From Pegoplata infirma (taxonomy: Eukaryota; Arthropoda; Insecta; Diptera; Anthomyiidae): DNA of 64,000 nt. A program made the translations under genes and the position numbers. Of this stretch, positions 11,991-24,530 are shown piece by piece (position 1 is the first letter of the stretch; each line of letters starts with the position of its first letter). The notes beneath the pieces were generated by a model. The model ran no database searches. It saw only the letters and a program-made list of their open reading frames with translations, and was not told where the DNA came from. The stretch spans positions 83,017,904 to 83,081,903 of the forward strand of contig OY992538.1 of NCBI GenBank assembly GCA_963921195.1. The letters run 5' to 3'.

Positions 11991-12735
11991 AAAGATCAAT
12001 TGTAATTCGAAAATAATCAATTGTAGTGGAAAGATTCCAATTGTAATTTAAAAATATCAATTTTAATTTGAAAAAGATCAATTGTAATTTTAAAAAGATC
12101 AATTGTAATTCGAAAAAGATCAATTGCAATTCGAAATAGATAAATTGTTATTCGAAAAAGATCAATTGTTATTCGAAAAAGATCAATTGTAATTTAAAAT
12201 AGGACAATTGTAATTTGAAAAAGAACAATTGTAATTCGAAATAGATCAATTGTTATTCGGAAAATATCAATTGTTATTCGAATAAGATCAATTGTAATTT
12301 AAAATAGTGCAATTGTAATTTTAAAAAGATCAATCGGAATTCCAAATCGGAAAGATCAATTGTAATTCGAAAAAGATCAATTGTAATTCTATAAGAATCA
12401 ATTGTAATTCGAAACATATAAAATGATTTTCCATTGATATATTTAGAATTACAATAGAAATTTTTGAATGGAATTTATCTTTTTCGAATTACAATTGTTT
12501 TTTTATCTATTTCGAATTACACTTGATTTTTTTAAATTACAATTGATCTTTTTCGAATTACAATTGATCTATTTCGAATTACAATTGATTTTTTCAAATT
12601 ACAATTAATTTTTTTCGAATTACAATTAATCTTTTTCGAATAATAATTGATCTTTTTCGAATTACAGTTGATCTTTTTTTAATTAAAATTGATAATTTTC
12701 GAATACAATTAATCTTTTTTGAATAATAACTGAAC
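11990..12735. repeat. 20-bp tandem array GATCAATTGTAATTCGAAAA with central inversion
   Basis: From 11990 to about 12430 units read GATCAATTGTAATTCGAAAA. From about 12470 to 12735 they read as the complement. The array is therefore palindromic overall and is bounded by inverted copies of the calyptrate repeat (GGGTATAAA at 11985, TTTATACCC at 12738). Each unit contains two self-complementary words, CAATTG and TTCGAA. Confidence 0.85.
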
Positions 12736-13430
12736 TTTTTATACCCTCCAACTACAGTATGGGGGTATACTCACTTTGTCATTCCGTGTGTAGCGCATCA
12801 AAATATCGGTCTAGGACCCCATAAAGTATATATATTTATGATCAGTGATCCATTCTAAGACATTCTAGCGATGTCCGTCCGTCCGTCCGTCTGTCTGTCC
12901 GTCTGTCCGTCCGTCTGTAGTTAACACGATGCAGTCTATAATAAAAGAGCTAGACTCCCGAAATTTGGCACGAATACTCCTAGGCAGGTTAAGTTCGTAA
13001 ATGAGCAAAATCGGACCAGGGGGAAAAAAGTTCCCCCTTGAAGAACTAAAGCAACCTCTGAAAAACACCACTTTTTTACATGATTTTTTTGTGTTTTTGT
13101 TTAACAAATGCAATATTTTTATGCTACAAGAAGTTTAAAGTCCTGCATTTGGACCCAGAGGATTAAAAAATGGCTCTTGGCTTTCGGTCCGCCCCCCTTT
13201 TGTGGGCGTGGATTAAAAAGATTTGTTTCAATAATGATAAACTTTCATTTATTTAGTGCAAAAAGCATAATATTGAATTTTTAAACATATATTTCGAGAG
13301 GAAATTTGCCCCCCCCCCAATTACCACTTACGACCCCCCCCCCCCAAATAAATAAAACACCCCTGAATTTTTTTTTTTTTCATGTTGGAGGGTATAAAAG
13401 ATTCAGCACAGCCGAATTTAACACTTACTT
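12735..13430 (-). repeat. calyptrate-type dispersed repeat, copy 3 (inverted)
   Basis: This copy is inverted relative to 11560-11990: TATACCCTCC, CATTCCGTGTG, CTAGGACCCCATAAAG, a TCCGTCCGTCCGTCTG core at about 12872-12918, and GGGGGAAAAAAGTTCCCCC. A poly-C stretch lies near 13310-13345. A further 'GGAGGGTATAAAAGATTC' end lies at about 13385-13400. Confidence 0.7.
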
Positions 13431-13434
13431 GTTC

Positions 13435-13815
13435 GAATTACAATTGATCTATTTCGAATTACAATTGATCTTTTTCGACTTCTAATTGCTCTTTTTGAAA
13501 TAATAAATGATCTATTTCGAATTACAATTGATTTTCGAATAACAAAATTACAAAAACATTAATTTTGATCTTTTTTGAATTACAATTAATCAAATTTGAA
13601 TTACAATTGATAATTTTTAAATAAAAATTGTAATTTGAATTATAATTGATCTTTTTTGAATTGAATTGAGTTGAGTTGATGGTGGGTTGCACAAGCCTTG
13701 AAGAAAGTTAGGCGAGTTCATGGCGCTCAGACTCAAAATAGTCCATTGTAACTTTTTCGATTGATCTATATTAAATTATGATTGATCTATTTTAAATTAT
13801 AATTGGAATTTTTGA
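13435..13815 (-). repeat. degenerate CAATTG array, further copy
   Basis: Diverged TTCGAATTACAATTGATC units continue on the far side of copy 3 of the dispersed repeat. A unique stretch at about 13655-13740 (GGTGGGTTGCACAAGCC) interrupts them. From 13815 to 14080 there is only AT-rich sequence with no recognisable feature. Confidence 0.6.
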
Positions 13816-14080
13816 ATTACACATGGGCACAGCGGCGTAAATGATTTCACAAATTTCAGTTTTTGGTATCAAATAACAAGTACAATATTAAAAAACTTCT
13901 TAAGAAATTTCGAAAAACAAGAATCCAAAATTTTTGGAATAAAAATGTTTTGAAATTGATAATTTTTCTGTTAAAATAATCTCAAAATCTGAAAATTTTT
14001 TCTTAGAATTTGAAACTTTTCAACTTAAAATTCTAATGAAAAAATATCTTAGAACCTGAAGCTTTATGTACACAAAAAAT

Positions 14081-16044
14081 GCCGCAGAGTTTTGTACTCT
14101 TGCCCAAAATATTAAATCATGATAATGTTTTATTTAATAAAAACTTTTTACGAATAACCCTCACATATTTGCAAAAAAATATGTAAGGGTTAAAAAAATA
14201 TTCAGAAAAAAAACTCCAAGAAATTTCTCAAATTTATTCAATATTCACAAAAAATTTGGAAAACTAAGAACAAATCAAGAAAATGGAAAAAATAAGTCAG
14301 AAAAATGCAGATATATTCAGAAAAAATTACAAAATTCAGAAAGAAAAACAACTAAAAAAATTTAGAAAAAACTGAAAAACTTTATAATTAAATAAAGAAG
14401 TATAAAGAATTAATGCAAACAAATTTTGCCCTAACAAAAAGAAATGTACAAGCTAAAAAAAACTAAATAAAAAAAAAAGTTGAAAGATCAGGGATTCGAT
14501 CACCTGACCTTCTGTTTTCCAGTCTGGCTCACTTCAGCTAGGCCACCGTAGCTTATTTAAATAATGATTTACATTTTGTTATGTTTCTCTTTTCGATTTT
14601 CAAATATACTGGTTAATGTTGCCATGTGGTAATATTTTATTGAAAAAAATTTGCGATGATGGTAACTAATCTAATTGGAAATGCGATATTTGGTATGGCA
14701 ATACTGCGTTAATCGAGTGACACCTAGCGCCGATAGTTTGTGTCTATGCTCTGTCACAATGCTCTGCCAAAAGCTGTGTGTGTGTTTGTAGAAAACAAAT
14801 ATTTTGTTTATTTATAAAAATGAAGCGTTATAAAACCAAGCGTTAGTTGGCGAGATTTTACTTCTTTGGTGGCGCTGATAGCTAAGGCGTCGACAATTAC
14901 CACTTCAGTCGGTAGGTCTTGGGTTCGAGCCCCGGTCAGGGCAGCAATGATATTTTTTTTTATTGTGTTTTTTTTTTATTTTTTTAATAAATTTATTCAA
15001 CTGTTTTAATTATTGTAACATTATTTCAATTATTAAAAAAATTAAAAGGCATATTGATGGCATTTTCTTCTTTGAATGACATTCATTAATTCTATGAATT
15101 TTTTCTATGAATTTAATAAAATCTATGAGTAAAATTCTATGAAATATTTCAGAATACTAATGAATATTCATTCAGCCAATGAATTGTTTCATAGATTCTA
15201 TGAATTTGGTTTTATGAAATTTGGTCAAAGATGTAATGAACAATAATTCTTTCAGTGTGAACAGATGGACTAAACCACAAATAAAGTGATTCTGAGTTGA
15301 TCGTCATACTTGAAGGTTGGACCAATAGAACCAATATTTCGGGTAGTTACAATCATCAGTTATGTAGGGTTTAATTTATAATAATTTTAAAATAATTAAT
15401 TTAATTATTATAATTTAATTATTCAAAAAATTAATTGTTTTTTATTTTTTAAATAAAGATTAAATTCAAAGAACCGATTTGGACACAAATTAATTCATTT
15501 ATTAAAATTTTTATAATAATGCGTTTAATTCAATTTTCGAAAGTCTGGTTAATGCTAAGTCATCTAAGTACGACACCCTTATATAGTCAAAAGTTATACC
15601 TACCCCAGCCTAAAAACATTACCATGTTAAAAAAAAAAAAAATTGACAAATCACGGATTCGATCACCCACCTTTTGTTTTCCAGTCTGGCTCACTTCAGC
15701 AAGGCCACTGTAGCTTTTTTCAAATATACTGGCTAGTTTTGCGATGTGGTAATATTTTATTGGAAAAAATTTGCGATGATGGTAACTAATCTAATTGGAA
15801 ATGCGATATTTGGTATGGCAATACTGTGTTAATAGAGTAACGGCGCTAGGTGTCGCTACAAAAACTATTTTTTTTATTTTATTTATTAATTTTAAATTAT
15901 TGTCGAAGTTTAAGGTTGTAATAAAATGAAAAATGTAATTCTCATTTTCTTTTTTGTTGAATCGTTAGCTTATATAGTCAAACTGAGGTGGCGTCCTGCA
16001 ACTTTTTTAAAATTAGACCCCAGCCTAAAAACATTATCATGTTA
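14081..16044 (+). mobile_element. 1.95-kb non-coding repeat element, copy B
   Basis: This is the better preserved copy of the family described at 412-2353, lying in the opposite orientation about 11.7 kb away. It contains three tRNA-like blocks: 14487-14556 (-), 14869-14945 (+) and 15648-15714 (-). The first and third are related to each other in sequence (both contain CCAGTCTGGCTCACTTCAGC). Near its end lies AAACTGAGGTGGCGTCCTGC, also seen at 57770 and 60820. No protein-coding potential is apparent. Confidence 0.75.
14869..14945 (+). other. tRNA-like block with good B-box
   Basis: A-box-like GATAGCTAAGGCG and B-box GGGTTCGAGCCCC are spaced as in a tRNA gene. The T-arm pairs (TTGGG with CCCGG), but a clean seven-base acceptor stem and anticodon arm could not be drawn. 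It is probably a tRNA-derived internal pol III promoter within the repeat. Confidence 0.5.
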
Positions 16045-16134
16045 AAATGGACCTAATTGTTAGTAAATTGTAGTCAAATATTAAAGCGTCTTTGTCTTTT
16101 AGAAAAATGTGTAAGAACGATACTATTTCATAAA

Positions 16135-18195
16135 AAAATGTCTCAGAATCTAAAACTTTCTAAAAGAACAATGTCTGAGAATCTAAGAATTTTTCTATAG
16201 GAATTATGTCTTAAAATATTGACCTTTTTCTCAGAATCTCAGACTTTTTGTATAGGAAAAATGTCTCAGAATCTGAGACTTTTTCTATAAAAATTCTTTT
16301 CTATATATAAAATGTTTTAGAATCTGTGAACTTTCCATAGGAATAATGTCTCTGAATCTGAAAAATGTCTCAAAATCTAAGATTTTTTCTAAAAAAAAAA
16401 TTCTAAGAATCTGAGGCTTTTCTATATGAAAAATGTTTTAGAATCTATGAACTTTCTATAGGAATAATGTCTCTGAATCTAAGAATTTTTCTTACAATCT
16501 AGAAAAAATGTCTCAGAATCTTAAACTTTTTTTACGAAAAATGTCTCAGAATCAACGAATTTTTCTTAAGGAAAATTATCTCAAAATCTAAGATTTTGTG
16601 TATACGAAAAATGTCTCCACGTCTGAGACTTTTTCTATTGTAAAAATATATTTTTCTATAAGAATAATGTCTCAGAATGTGAGTATTTTTCTATGGGAAA
16701 AATATTTCAGAATCTGAGACTTCTTCTTTAGGAAAAATGTCTTAGAATCTGAGGCTTTTTCGTTATGAAAAATGTTTCAGAATTTGATAATTTCCAATAG
16801 GCAAAATGTCTCAGAATCTGAGACTTGTTCTATAGGAAAATGTCTAAGAATTTGAGACTTTTTCTATAGGAAAAGTGTTTAATCATCTGAGACTTTTTCG
16901 ATAGGAAAAATGTCTCAGAACCTAAGAAATTTTCTGTAACAAAAAATGTCTGAGAATCTGAGACATTTTCTATAGGAAGAATGTCAAAGAATCTGAGACT
17001 TTTTCTATAGGAAAAATGTCGAAGAATCTGAGACGTTTTCTATAAGAATCTGAGACTTTCTATACACTCATAATAATAACTCTGTAAAATACTCTGTAAA
17101 ATGACTGTAATCTCAATTCAACAGATATTTGACAGAGTTTTCTGTCAAAATACAGATTTAAAGAAAAAACTTTGTATTTTGTTGTGACAAAAAAACAAAG
17201 TTTCCTCTGTTATATTACTTTTTACTTTGTAATCTTAATTTTACAGATAATTAACAGAGTTTCCTGCTAATATACAGATCTAAGCAAAATACTTCGTATT
17301 TTTTTATAACCAAAAAAGTTTTCTGTTTTGAGTAGTTTTTGTTTTTGTTACCAAACATCAAAATTTTATCTGTAATTTATTTTTTTTTTGAGAAAAAGTT
17401 GAAAAAGTAGCAAAAAAAGTTATCAAAATTTATTTTTCAGAAATCTTATAAAAATTTTTACAAAATAACATGCATTTAACTAAACTCTGTAAATTTACAG
17501 AGTTTTTTCTGTAAATTTTTTTTTGCATCAAATATATGTAAATTTCATAGTTTTCCTTGCTAAATGGTGGTTTATTTAACCAATATTTTACTAGAAACTC
17601 TGTAAATTAACAGTTTTTTTTTGTCCAAATCATTTTACAGAGTTTTATGGTAAAATTACAGAGTTTTCTCTGTAAAAAAGCTTTCATATTTAACCAAAAT
17701 TTTACTAAAAACTCTGTAAATTAACAGATTTTTTTCTGTCAAAATCATTTTACAGAGTTTTTTAGTAAAATTACCAAGAAATGTTGTTAGCTGGAAAAGT
17801 ATGGTGTACTCTGTTAAATTAGCAGAGTTTTTCTGTAATTTAACAGAGTTATTATTTTGAGTGTAGGAAAAATGTCTTAGAATTAGAAAATTTTTCTATA
17901 GGAAAAATGTCTAAAAATCTTAGACTCTTTCTATAGGAAAATTTTCACAGAACCCGAGAGTTTTCTTTAGGAAAAAGATTTTAGAATCTATGACTTTTTT
18001 ATACTGTTTTCTTTTTAAAAAGGTCTCAGAATGGGAATTATTTTTCTTATATGTTTCAGAATCTCAGATTCTGGGAAAATATCTTACAATCGGAGTCTTT
18101 TCTTTTGGAAAAGTATTTTATGAATAGGTTTATAGAATCATTTTCTAAATCTTTTTCTATAACAAAACTGTCTTAACTGGAAATTGTCATAGAAT
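16135..18195 (+). repeat. ~35-bp tandem array, 'GGAAAAATGTCTCAGAATCTGAGACTTTTTCTATA' type
   Basis: The array covers 16135-17064 and 17864-18195 in diverged 33-36-bp units with the core TCTCAGAATCTGAGAC, a perfect palindrome apart from its centre. It is interrupted by one MITE (17065-17863) and abuts another (18200-18958). Decayed units reappear at 19340-19480, 20870-20970 and 25670-25930. Confidence 0.85.
17065..17863 (+). mobile_element. Tc1/mariner-like MITE (TIR CACTCA-AATAATAACTCTG), copy 1
   Basis: The ends are CACTCATAATAATAACTCTG and its near-perfect complement and are flanked by TA on each side (17063-17064, 17864-17865). A TA duplication fits the IS630/Tc1/mariner superfamily. The interior is rich in repeated ACAGAGTTTT/AAAACTCTGT words and codes for nothing. 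It is paired with an inverted copy at 18200-18958. Confidence 0.75.
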
Positions 18196-18199
18196 CTTA

Positions 18200-18958
18200 C
18201 ACTCAAAATAATAACTCTGTTAAATTACAGAAAAACTCTGCTAATTTAACAGAGTACACCATACTTTTCCAGCTAACAACATTTCTTGGTAATTTTACTA
18301 AAAAACTCTGTCAAATGATTTTGACAGAAAAAAACTGTTAATTTACAGAGTTTATAGTAAAATATTGGTTAAATATGAAAGCTTTTTTACAGAGAAAACT
18401 CTGTAATTTTACTATAAAACTCTGTAAAATGATTTGAACAAAAAAAAACTGTTAATTTACAGAGTTTCTAGTAAAATATTGGTTAAATAGACCACCATTT
18501 AGCAAAGAAAACTATATATTTGTAAAATGCATTTGATGCCAAAAAAAAAAAAATTACAGAAAAACTCCATTTTGTAAAATTTTTATAAGATTTCTGAAAA
18601 AAAAAAATTTATAACTTTTTTTGCTACTTTTTAAACTTTTTCTCACAAAAAAAAAAATATTCAGATATAATTTTTATGATTGGTAACAAAAACAAAAACT
18701 ACTCAAACCAGAAAACTTTTTTGGTTGTAAAAAAATACGAAGTATTCTGTATTTTAGCAGAAAACTCTGTTAATTATCTGTAAAATTAAGATTACAAAGT
18801 AAAAAGTAATATAACAGAGGAAACTTTGTTTTTGGTCACAACAAAATACAAAGTATTTTCTTTAAATCTGTATTTTGACAGAAAACTCTGTCAAATATCT
18901 GTTGAATTGAGATTACAGTCATTTAACAGAGTATTTTACAGAGTTATTATTTTGAGTG
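18200..18958 (-). mobile_element. Tc1/mariner-like MITE, copy 2 (inverted)
   Basis: It has the same terminal sequence as copy 1 and a TA on each side (18198-18199, 18959-18960), in the opposite orientation. The two copies align along almost their whole length and differ by small indels. Only 336 bp of array separates them, so the pair forms a ~1.9-kb inverted repeat. Confidence 0.75.
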
Positions 18959-18960
18959 TA

Positions 18961-20870
18961 CACTTATCGTTGAAAAAAAATCAGATAATCTTCTTTGTAA
19001 AAATGTATCAGCATCTGATATAACTCACACTTTAAAAAAGGCTAGTCTCTCAAAAAATTTTAAAATATAAAAAAAAAATAATTTTTTTCCCCCCAACAGT
19101 TTTAAACTTACACAAAAATGAAGAATTTGATTGTGTTACATTCAGTTTAAGGAAAAGATCGAGAAAAATTCTAAAACATGTGCTGTTATTTAAATTTTTT
19201 GTAAAAAAAAATTAAAAAAAAATGTTGGGCCTCCACCGAAATAAAATCCTGGATACGCCCCTGCATGGGCATTTCGAATTACAAATGGAATCTTCGAATA
19301 ACAATTGATCTTTTTCGAAGGTTGTCTGCAAAAGTTGTTGAAATATCAGATTCTAAGAAATATTTCCTTAAATACAAATTTTCAGATTCTGAGACATTGT
19401 CCATATAAATCTTTTTCGAATACAAAACTTTTCAACTTCTGAGAGAATTTTTCGTTATAACAAAAATCTCAGATTCAAGGGCATTTCTTAACTTTTTGTT
19501 TTGTTTAATTTAACAAATCAATTTATCTTTTTTGGTAAAAAAAAAATGTTTTACTATGATCGTAACGTTTTCTGTTGGCTTTCAAATTTAACAAACAAAA
19601 CATTTGTTAAAACCACTTCGTGATTTGAATCCATTAAGCATTTTTTGTTGTAAAAAATACTCCCCCTACAAAAAGATAGAATGGAATGGAGAACAGTAGC
19701 AAATTGTAACACATTTTCGTATTTGTAACTCGTTTATGAGGTTTTCAGTGAAACAATTTTTCAAATACTGAAAACCACCAGAAAATAAAGAAAATTGGTT
19801 CCAGCAGCAACTGCTGAATAGTTTTTTTTGAAAAACGGTTTGTCAAATGTAAACGTTCCTGACAGTAGCAGGAATTTTTGTATTTCATATTGTTGTTGGA
19901 TGTAGAATTTACGCAATTTTAAAGAAAAAGAACTTACCACACATGGGTCTATAACAGAATTTCCCAATCTGTGGTAGGTAGGTACCTACCTCATACTAGT
20001 GAGTATTAAGAATTGTTCCGTAGGGATTCAGTTTTCGTTCAACATCTGATTTTCCCCTGTCTCCAGGCAAACTTTTATTCTACTAAGCTTAAAACTTATG
20101 TAGTCCAAATTTAAGGTCAATCGGACAACATTATCCTGTAAAGCCCAGCGATTAAAAAACAGGAAAAAAACGAATTGTTATATTGACGCCCATATTTGTG
20201 AATACAATAAATTTTTTCACTGAAAGTGCTCCCATACGGAAATTTGTAATATCAACAAACGTTTGTAAATTTTGATTGTTGAAAAATGATTTTTTTTTTT
20301 TCAACAAAGAAATTCAACAAACACAAACACAATTTGTTGATCTGACAAAAGTAAAAAATCTTAATTTTTTTTCAACAAAGAAATTCATTAAACACAAACA
20401 CAATTTTTTGATCTGACAAATGAAACTTTTTTTCAACAAAGAAATTTAACAAACACAATTTATTGAGATGATAAAAGAATTTTGAAATAAAATTACTTGA
20501 CTGAGTTTGTTGAAAACAAAATCGAGGTTTTGTATAATGGACTAACAGGTGGTCGTTTTTACAAAATGTTTGGTTGATTTACAATTGATGTTTGTTGATT
20601 TAAATTTGACGATTTTATTTTCTGTGTAATATTTAAAAAAATGTATACAATATTAATTATTTCTATACGCTGACCACGAGTATCAGAAGAAAATGTTAAA
20701 ATCAGTCAAATGATTTTCGAGATATTACCATTTAAAATTTGTTTAAAATGTCGGTTTTTTTCTATGTTCAAGAAATTTAAAAAAAATATCTCAAAATTTG
20801 ATTTCCTTGACCATTTAAAGTATAGCATAAAATTTTGATTTGGGCTTAATTTTAAATATTTTAGATATTT
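18961..20870. other. AT-rich non-coding DNA with short repeats
   Basis: No gene is supported. It holds a few decayed satellite units (18975-19020, 19340-19480), a phrase CCTGGATACGCCCCTGCA near 19250, and a three-fold ~65-bp tandem repeat at about 20290-20480 built on 'CAACAAACACAAACACAATTTGTTGATCTGAC'-type units. The short open frames at 19761-19967 and 18826-19023 show no domain. Confidence 0.45.
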
Positions 20871-21289
20871 TTTTCTGTAAAAAATTATCAGAATTTTTCT
20901 TTTAAAAAAATTTCTCAGAATCTGAAAATTTTTCTTTAGCCAAAAATGTGTCAGAATTTTTCTATGATTATGAAAAAAAAAAAAAAAATTTATACCAAAC
21001 GCATATTTTGAGTATGCTGACCAAAAAAGGTTGGGAAGGACTAGTCTACATTTTTGTTGCTGTTTTTGCTGCTGCTTGCAGTTTTTGTTGTCTTAATGGT
21101 CCAAGCAATTTGTCAGTTGTTAAAGGCAGTCACTCACAATCAAACCAAAGTAGTAAAGTATTCACCACCATATTTTACATGTAGAAAAAATAAATGCACA
21201 GCAAAAAAAATCACTCTTATGCACAGTGGGATAGCTAAGCGTGCCGAAAATATAAATCACTATTGTAATTATTGGAAAATAGGGGGAAA

Positions 21290-22060
21290 AGTTTTAGAAT
21301 CTGCAGAAAAAAATAATTCTATAGAAAAAATGTCTTAGAATTTAAGAACATAGAGGGAATTTTTCGGAATCAGAGAATATTTCTATAGAAAATATATCTT
21401 AGAATTTTTTTATAGAAAAATGTCTAAAAATCTAAAAATTGTTTTAATGGAAAATTTTTTGTCAGAATCTGACAAAATTTTTTTTGATAGAAAATTTTGT
21501 CAGAAGCTGACTAAATTTTTTGCTATAAAAAATTTTGTCAGAATCCGACTAATTTTTTTTATAGAAAATTTTATTAGAATCTGACTCTATTTTTTGTTTT
21601 CGAAATTTTTTTCAGAATCTGACTATTCTGAGAAAATTTTGTCAGAATCAAACTAATTTTTTTTTTATAGAAAATTTGGTCAGAATCTCACAAAATTTTT
21701 TTTATACAAAATTTCGTCAGAATCTGAAAAAAAAATTTTAAAAAAATTTTTGTAAGAATCAGACAAAAAAAATTTATAGAAAATTTTGTAAGAATCTGAC
21801 TAAATCTTTTTGTTATAGAAAATTTTGTAAGAATCTGACCAAATTTTTTGTTATAGAAGATTTTGCCAGAATCTGACAAAAAAAATTTTATAGAAAATTT
21901 TTGTCAGAGTCTGACTAAATTTTTTTTATAAAAAATTTTGTTAGAATCTGCACAGTGGGATAGCTAATCTTGCCCAAATAAAATCACAATTTGAATTATT
22001 GGAAAAAAGTTTAGAACCTGCAGAAAAAAAACTATAGAAAAAATTTCGTAGAATTTAAGA
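21290..22060 (+). repeat. ~36-bp satellite array (TCAGAATCTGAC core), block 1
   Basis: Units read AGAAAATTTTGTCAGAATCTGACTAAATTTTTTTTAT with length variation in the T/A tracts. This is the same satellite that forms the large blocks at 26.8-34.1 kb. A short phrase 'GCACAGTGGGATAGCTAA' occurs before and near the end of the block (21220 and 21950). Confidence 0.85.
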
Positions 22061-23054
22061 CCGAGTAAAAATAATTTAATATGATCTTATATACTTTTAT
22101 ATAGTCATATTATTTCATATATAATCATGTGTGACACTATGTCTTGCAAGATAAATTTATATAATAAATTTTGATATGCGATTTGTTTAAGATATCGCCA
22201 TACATAACTATATGTTGTAACATCTGGTCCCATGCATCATTGCAAATTTCTAAGTGTTCTATATATAATTTTTTATGCCTCCATTATTTTTTAATTTTTT
22301 TAAGTTTCTTCCAAGAACATATTTTTATCGCAAATATTTTCAAAGTGTTTTATATAAAATTTCATATGACTTCATATTTTTTTTTTTTTCACTTTTTTAT
22401 CACCCCGAGTAAAAAGGAATTTATATAAATGTATATTATTTTATATGTTTTCATAAAACCATATACAACTGTATGAGTCAAAGTATAAAATTATATCTCA
22501 CTTTGAAATTTTCCAATTTTTTTAAATGATGTCATATAAAATCATATCTAATTATATTGTTCAAAATATATTAATATAAATGGTAGATGTAATCATACGT
22601 TGCACATAAAACTTAATCCGATTTCATACATTATTATACGTGACTTTATATCTAATTATGTGTAGGACTTTACTAAACAAAAAATCCAGTATCAATTTAT
22701 GTATAATTATATATGACTAATATAATACCATTTAAAACTATATATGGTTCCATACTAAAAAAATTTTTAACAAAAATAATAGATATAATTATATGTGTCT
22801 TAAACGATAACATATCTGTGTTTGTATGGTACTATATATACGCAAATTTCGTCAAAACTCAATATATATTTATAAATGGTCGCATATATAATGGAACATA
22901 TATTTTGATATAATCATGTATAAAAAAAATATTTTTTTGACCAAACAACTAGCCATATATAATTATATATGCCAGTATTTCAAAATTTATTTTTGTGTGG
23001 CAACATATATGGTTATACAAAACTTTTTATTGGATCATATAAGATTACATATGA

Positions 23055-23670
23055 TTTTTGGAAACCCGAGTTCGATTCCCGGCCCAGTCGAGAAAAAAAA
23101 GTTTTTTTTTTATTTTTTTTAAATAGAAAACACTTTTTTATTGCGTTTAATTTTTTTAGAACTAAAAAATTTTCATTTTTGGAATTTTTGCAATCATTTT
23201 AAAAAAAATATTTTTCTTTTATACAGTTATATATAACTATATTTGATTTATTATAAAATTATCTATAATTTTTGGGAACCCGAGTTCGATTCCAGAAAAA
23301 AAATATATTTTTTTTATTTTTTTTAAATAGAAACACTTTTTTATTGCATTTATTTTTTTAGAACTACAAATTTTTATTTTTTTGAATTTTTGCAATCATT
23401 TTTAAAAAATTATATTGCTGTTATATAGTTATGTATAACTATATTTAATTTATTATAAAATTATCTATCATTTTTGGGAACCCGAGTTCGATTCCAGAAA
23501 AAAATATATTTTTTTAATTTTTTTTAAATGGAAAACACTTTTTTATTGCATTTGTTTTTTTTTAGAACTTAAAAAATTTTACTTTTTGAATTTTTGCAAT
23601 CATTTTTAAAAATTTATATTGCATTTATATAGTTAATAATAGCTATATTTGGTTTAAATTATCAATGATT
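23055..23670 (+). repeat. three-fold ~205-bp tandem repeat with a B-box-like motif
   Basis: The phrase AACCCGAGTTCGATTCC occurs at about 23065, 23277 and 23478, and a decayed fourth copy lies near 23675. Each copy is followed by a poly-T stretch, a 'TTTTTTTAGAACT' phrase and 'TTGCAATCATTTTTAAA'. GAGTTCGATTCC matches a tRNA B-box, but no A-box sits at the right distance. Confidence 0.6.
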
Positions 23671-24030
23671 TTTGGAACCCGATCTCAAATCTAATTCTGA
23701 TTTCCTGATTCCATGAAAAATTTCAAATTTATAAGCCAAAGTCTTATTTCACTTTTGAAGCCTATGACTTGGAAATAAGGCATACCGCTACATTAAAATT
23801 ATTGTTCAAGCTTACCATGGAAGCCCCTAATAGCGCTGTACGTCATTCCAATTTTTTTTTTTTGTAAATTTTATCAAAAATTTTCTAAGTCTTTTTGAAA
23901 ATTGTGTACAAGTGAATAACATATTTAATTGGATATAATCATATATTACTATATGTTAGATCAATTTGATATAATTAGATACGATCAATTTATTTAAAAC
24001 TAAGTCTTTTAAAGTTGTTATTTGCTAACA

Positions 24031-24105
24031 ACGTCCGCTGGTCTAGAGGGTAGAGACTGCGATTACAAAACGGAAGACTTGTGGTTCTAATCCCCGTCCG
24101 TTCGA
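24031..24105 (+). other. tRNA-like sequence
   Basis: A-box-like TGGTCTAGAGGGTAG is followed about 45 nt later by B-box-like GTGGTTCTAATCCCC and, shortly after, a poly-T run that could terminate pol III. The cloverleaf is imperfect (weak acceptor and T stems). It is more likely a tRNA-derived module of the surrounding MITE or a tRNA pseudogene than a functional tRNA. Confidence 0.45.
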
Positions 24106-24235
24106 AGTTTTTTTTTTTTTTATTTATTTTCAGTTTGACATTATTATATCTAAAAATAAATCTAAAAACAGAAACATTTTTTGGATAAAAATGTATCCAA
24201 TAATTTTTTTATACAATTAAGATATCAGATATTAT

Positions 24236-24530
24236 AAGATAACTTTTGCGCGGCCAAATTTCGGATGAAATTACATTATATAATATCCAATTTAATATAA
24301 AATCATGATATTGGATATTTTAAGATAACTTTGGCGCGGCCAATTTCCGGATGAAATTACATCATATTATATCATATTTAATACAAAATCATTATAATAG
24401 ATAATTTGGGATAACTTTGGCGCGGCCAATTTCCGGATGAAATCACATACAATCAAATATTAAACTGTAACTTCATATATTATATGATGTTATGAGATAA
24501 CTTTGGCGCGGCCAATTTTCGGATGAAATT
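24236..24530 (+). repeat. four spaced copies of a GC-rich 34-bp block
   Basis: GATAACTTTGGCGCGGCCAA followed by TTTCCGGATGAAAT occurs at about 24238, 24324, 24409 and 24495, a period of roughly 86 bp. The block is strikingly conserved, while the TATA-rich spacers between copies have diverged. Confidence 0.75.

Noticed and set aside
20948..21338. Overlapping 78- and 94-residue frames with a hydrophobic stretch and Cys residues
   Set aside because: They lack homology that I can recognise, they run into satellite sequence at the 3' end, and there is no splice or poly-A context. The apparent hydrophobicity comes from TTTTTGTTGCTG repeats.
24031..24105. A functional tRNA gene on the plus strand
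   Set aside because: The acceptor and T stems are weak and the sequence sits inside a MITE. Kept only as a tRNA-like feature.
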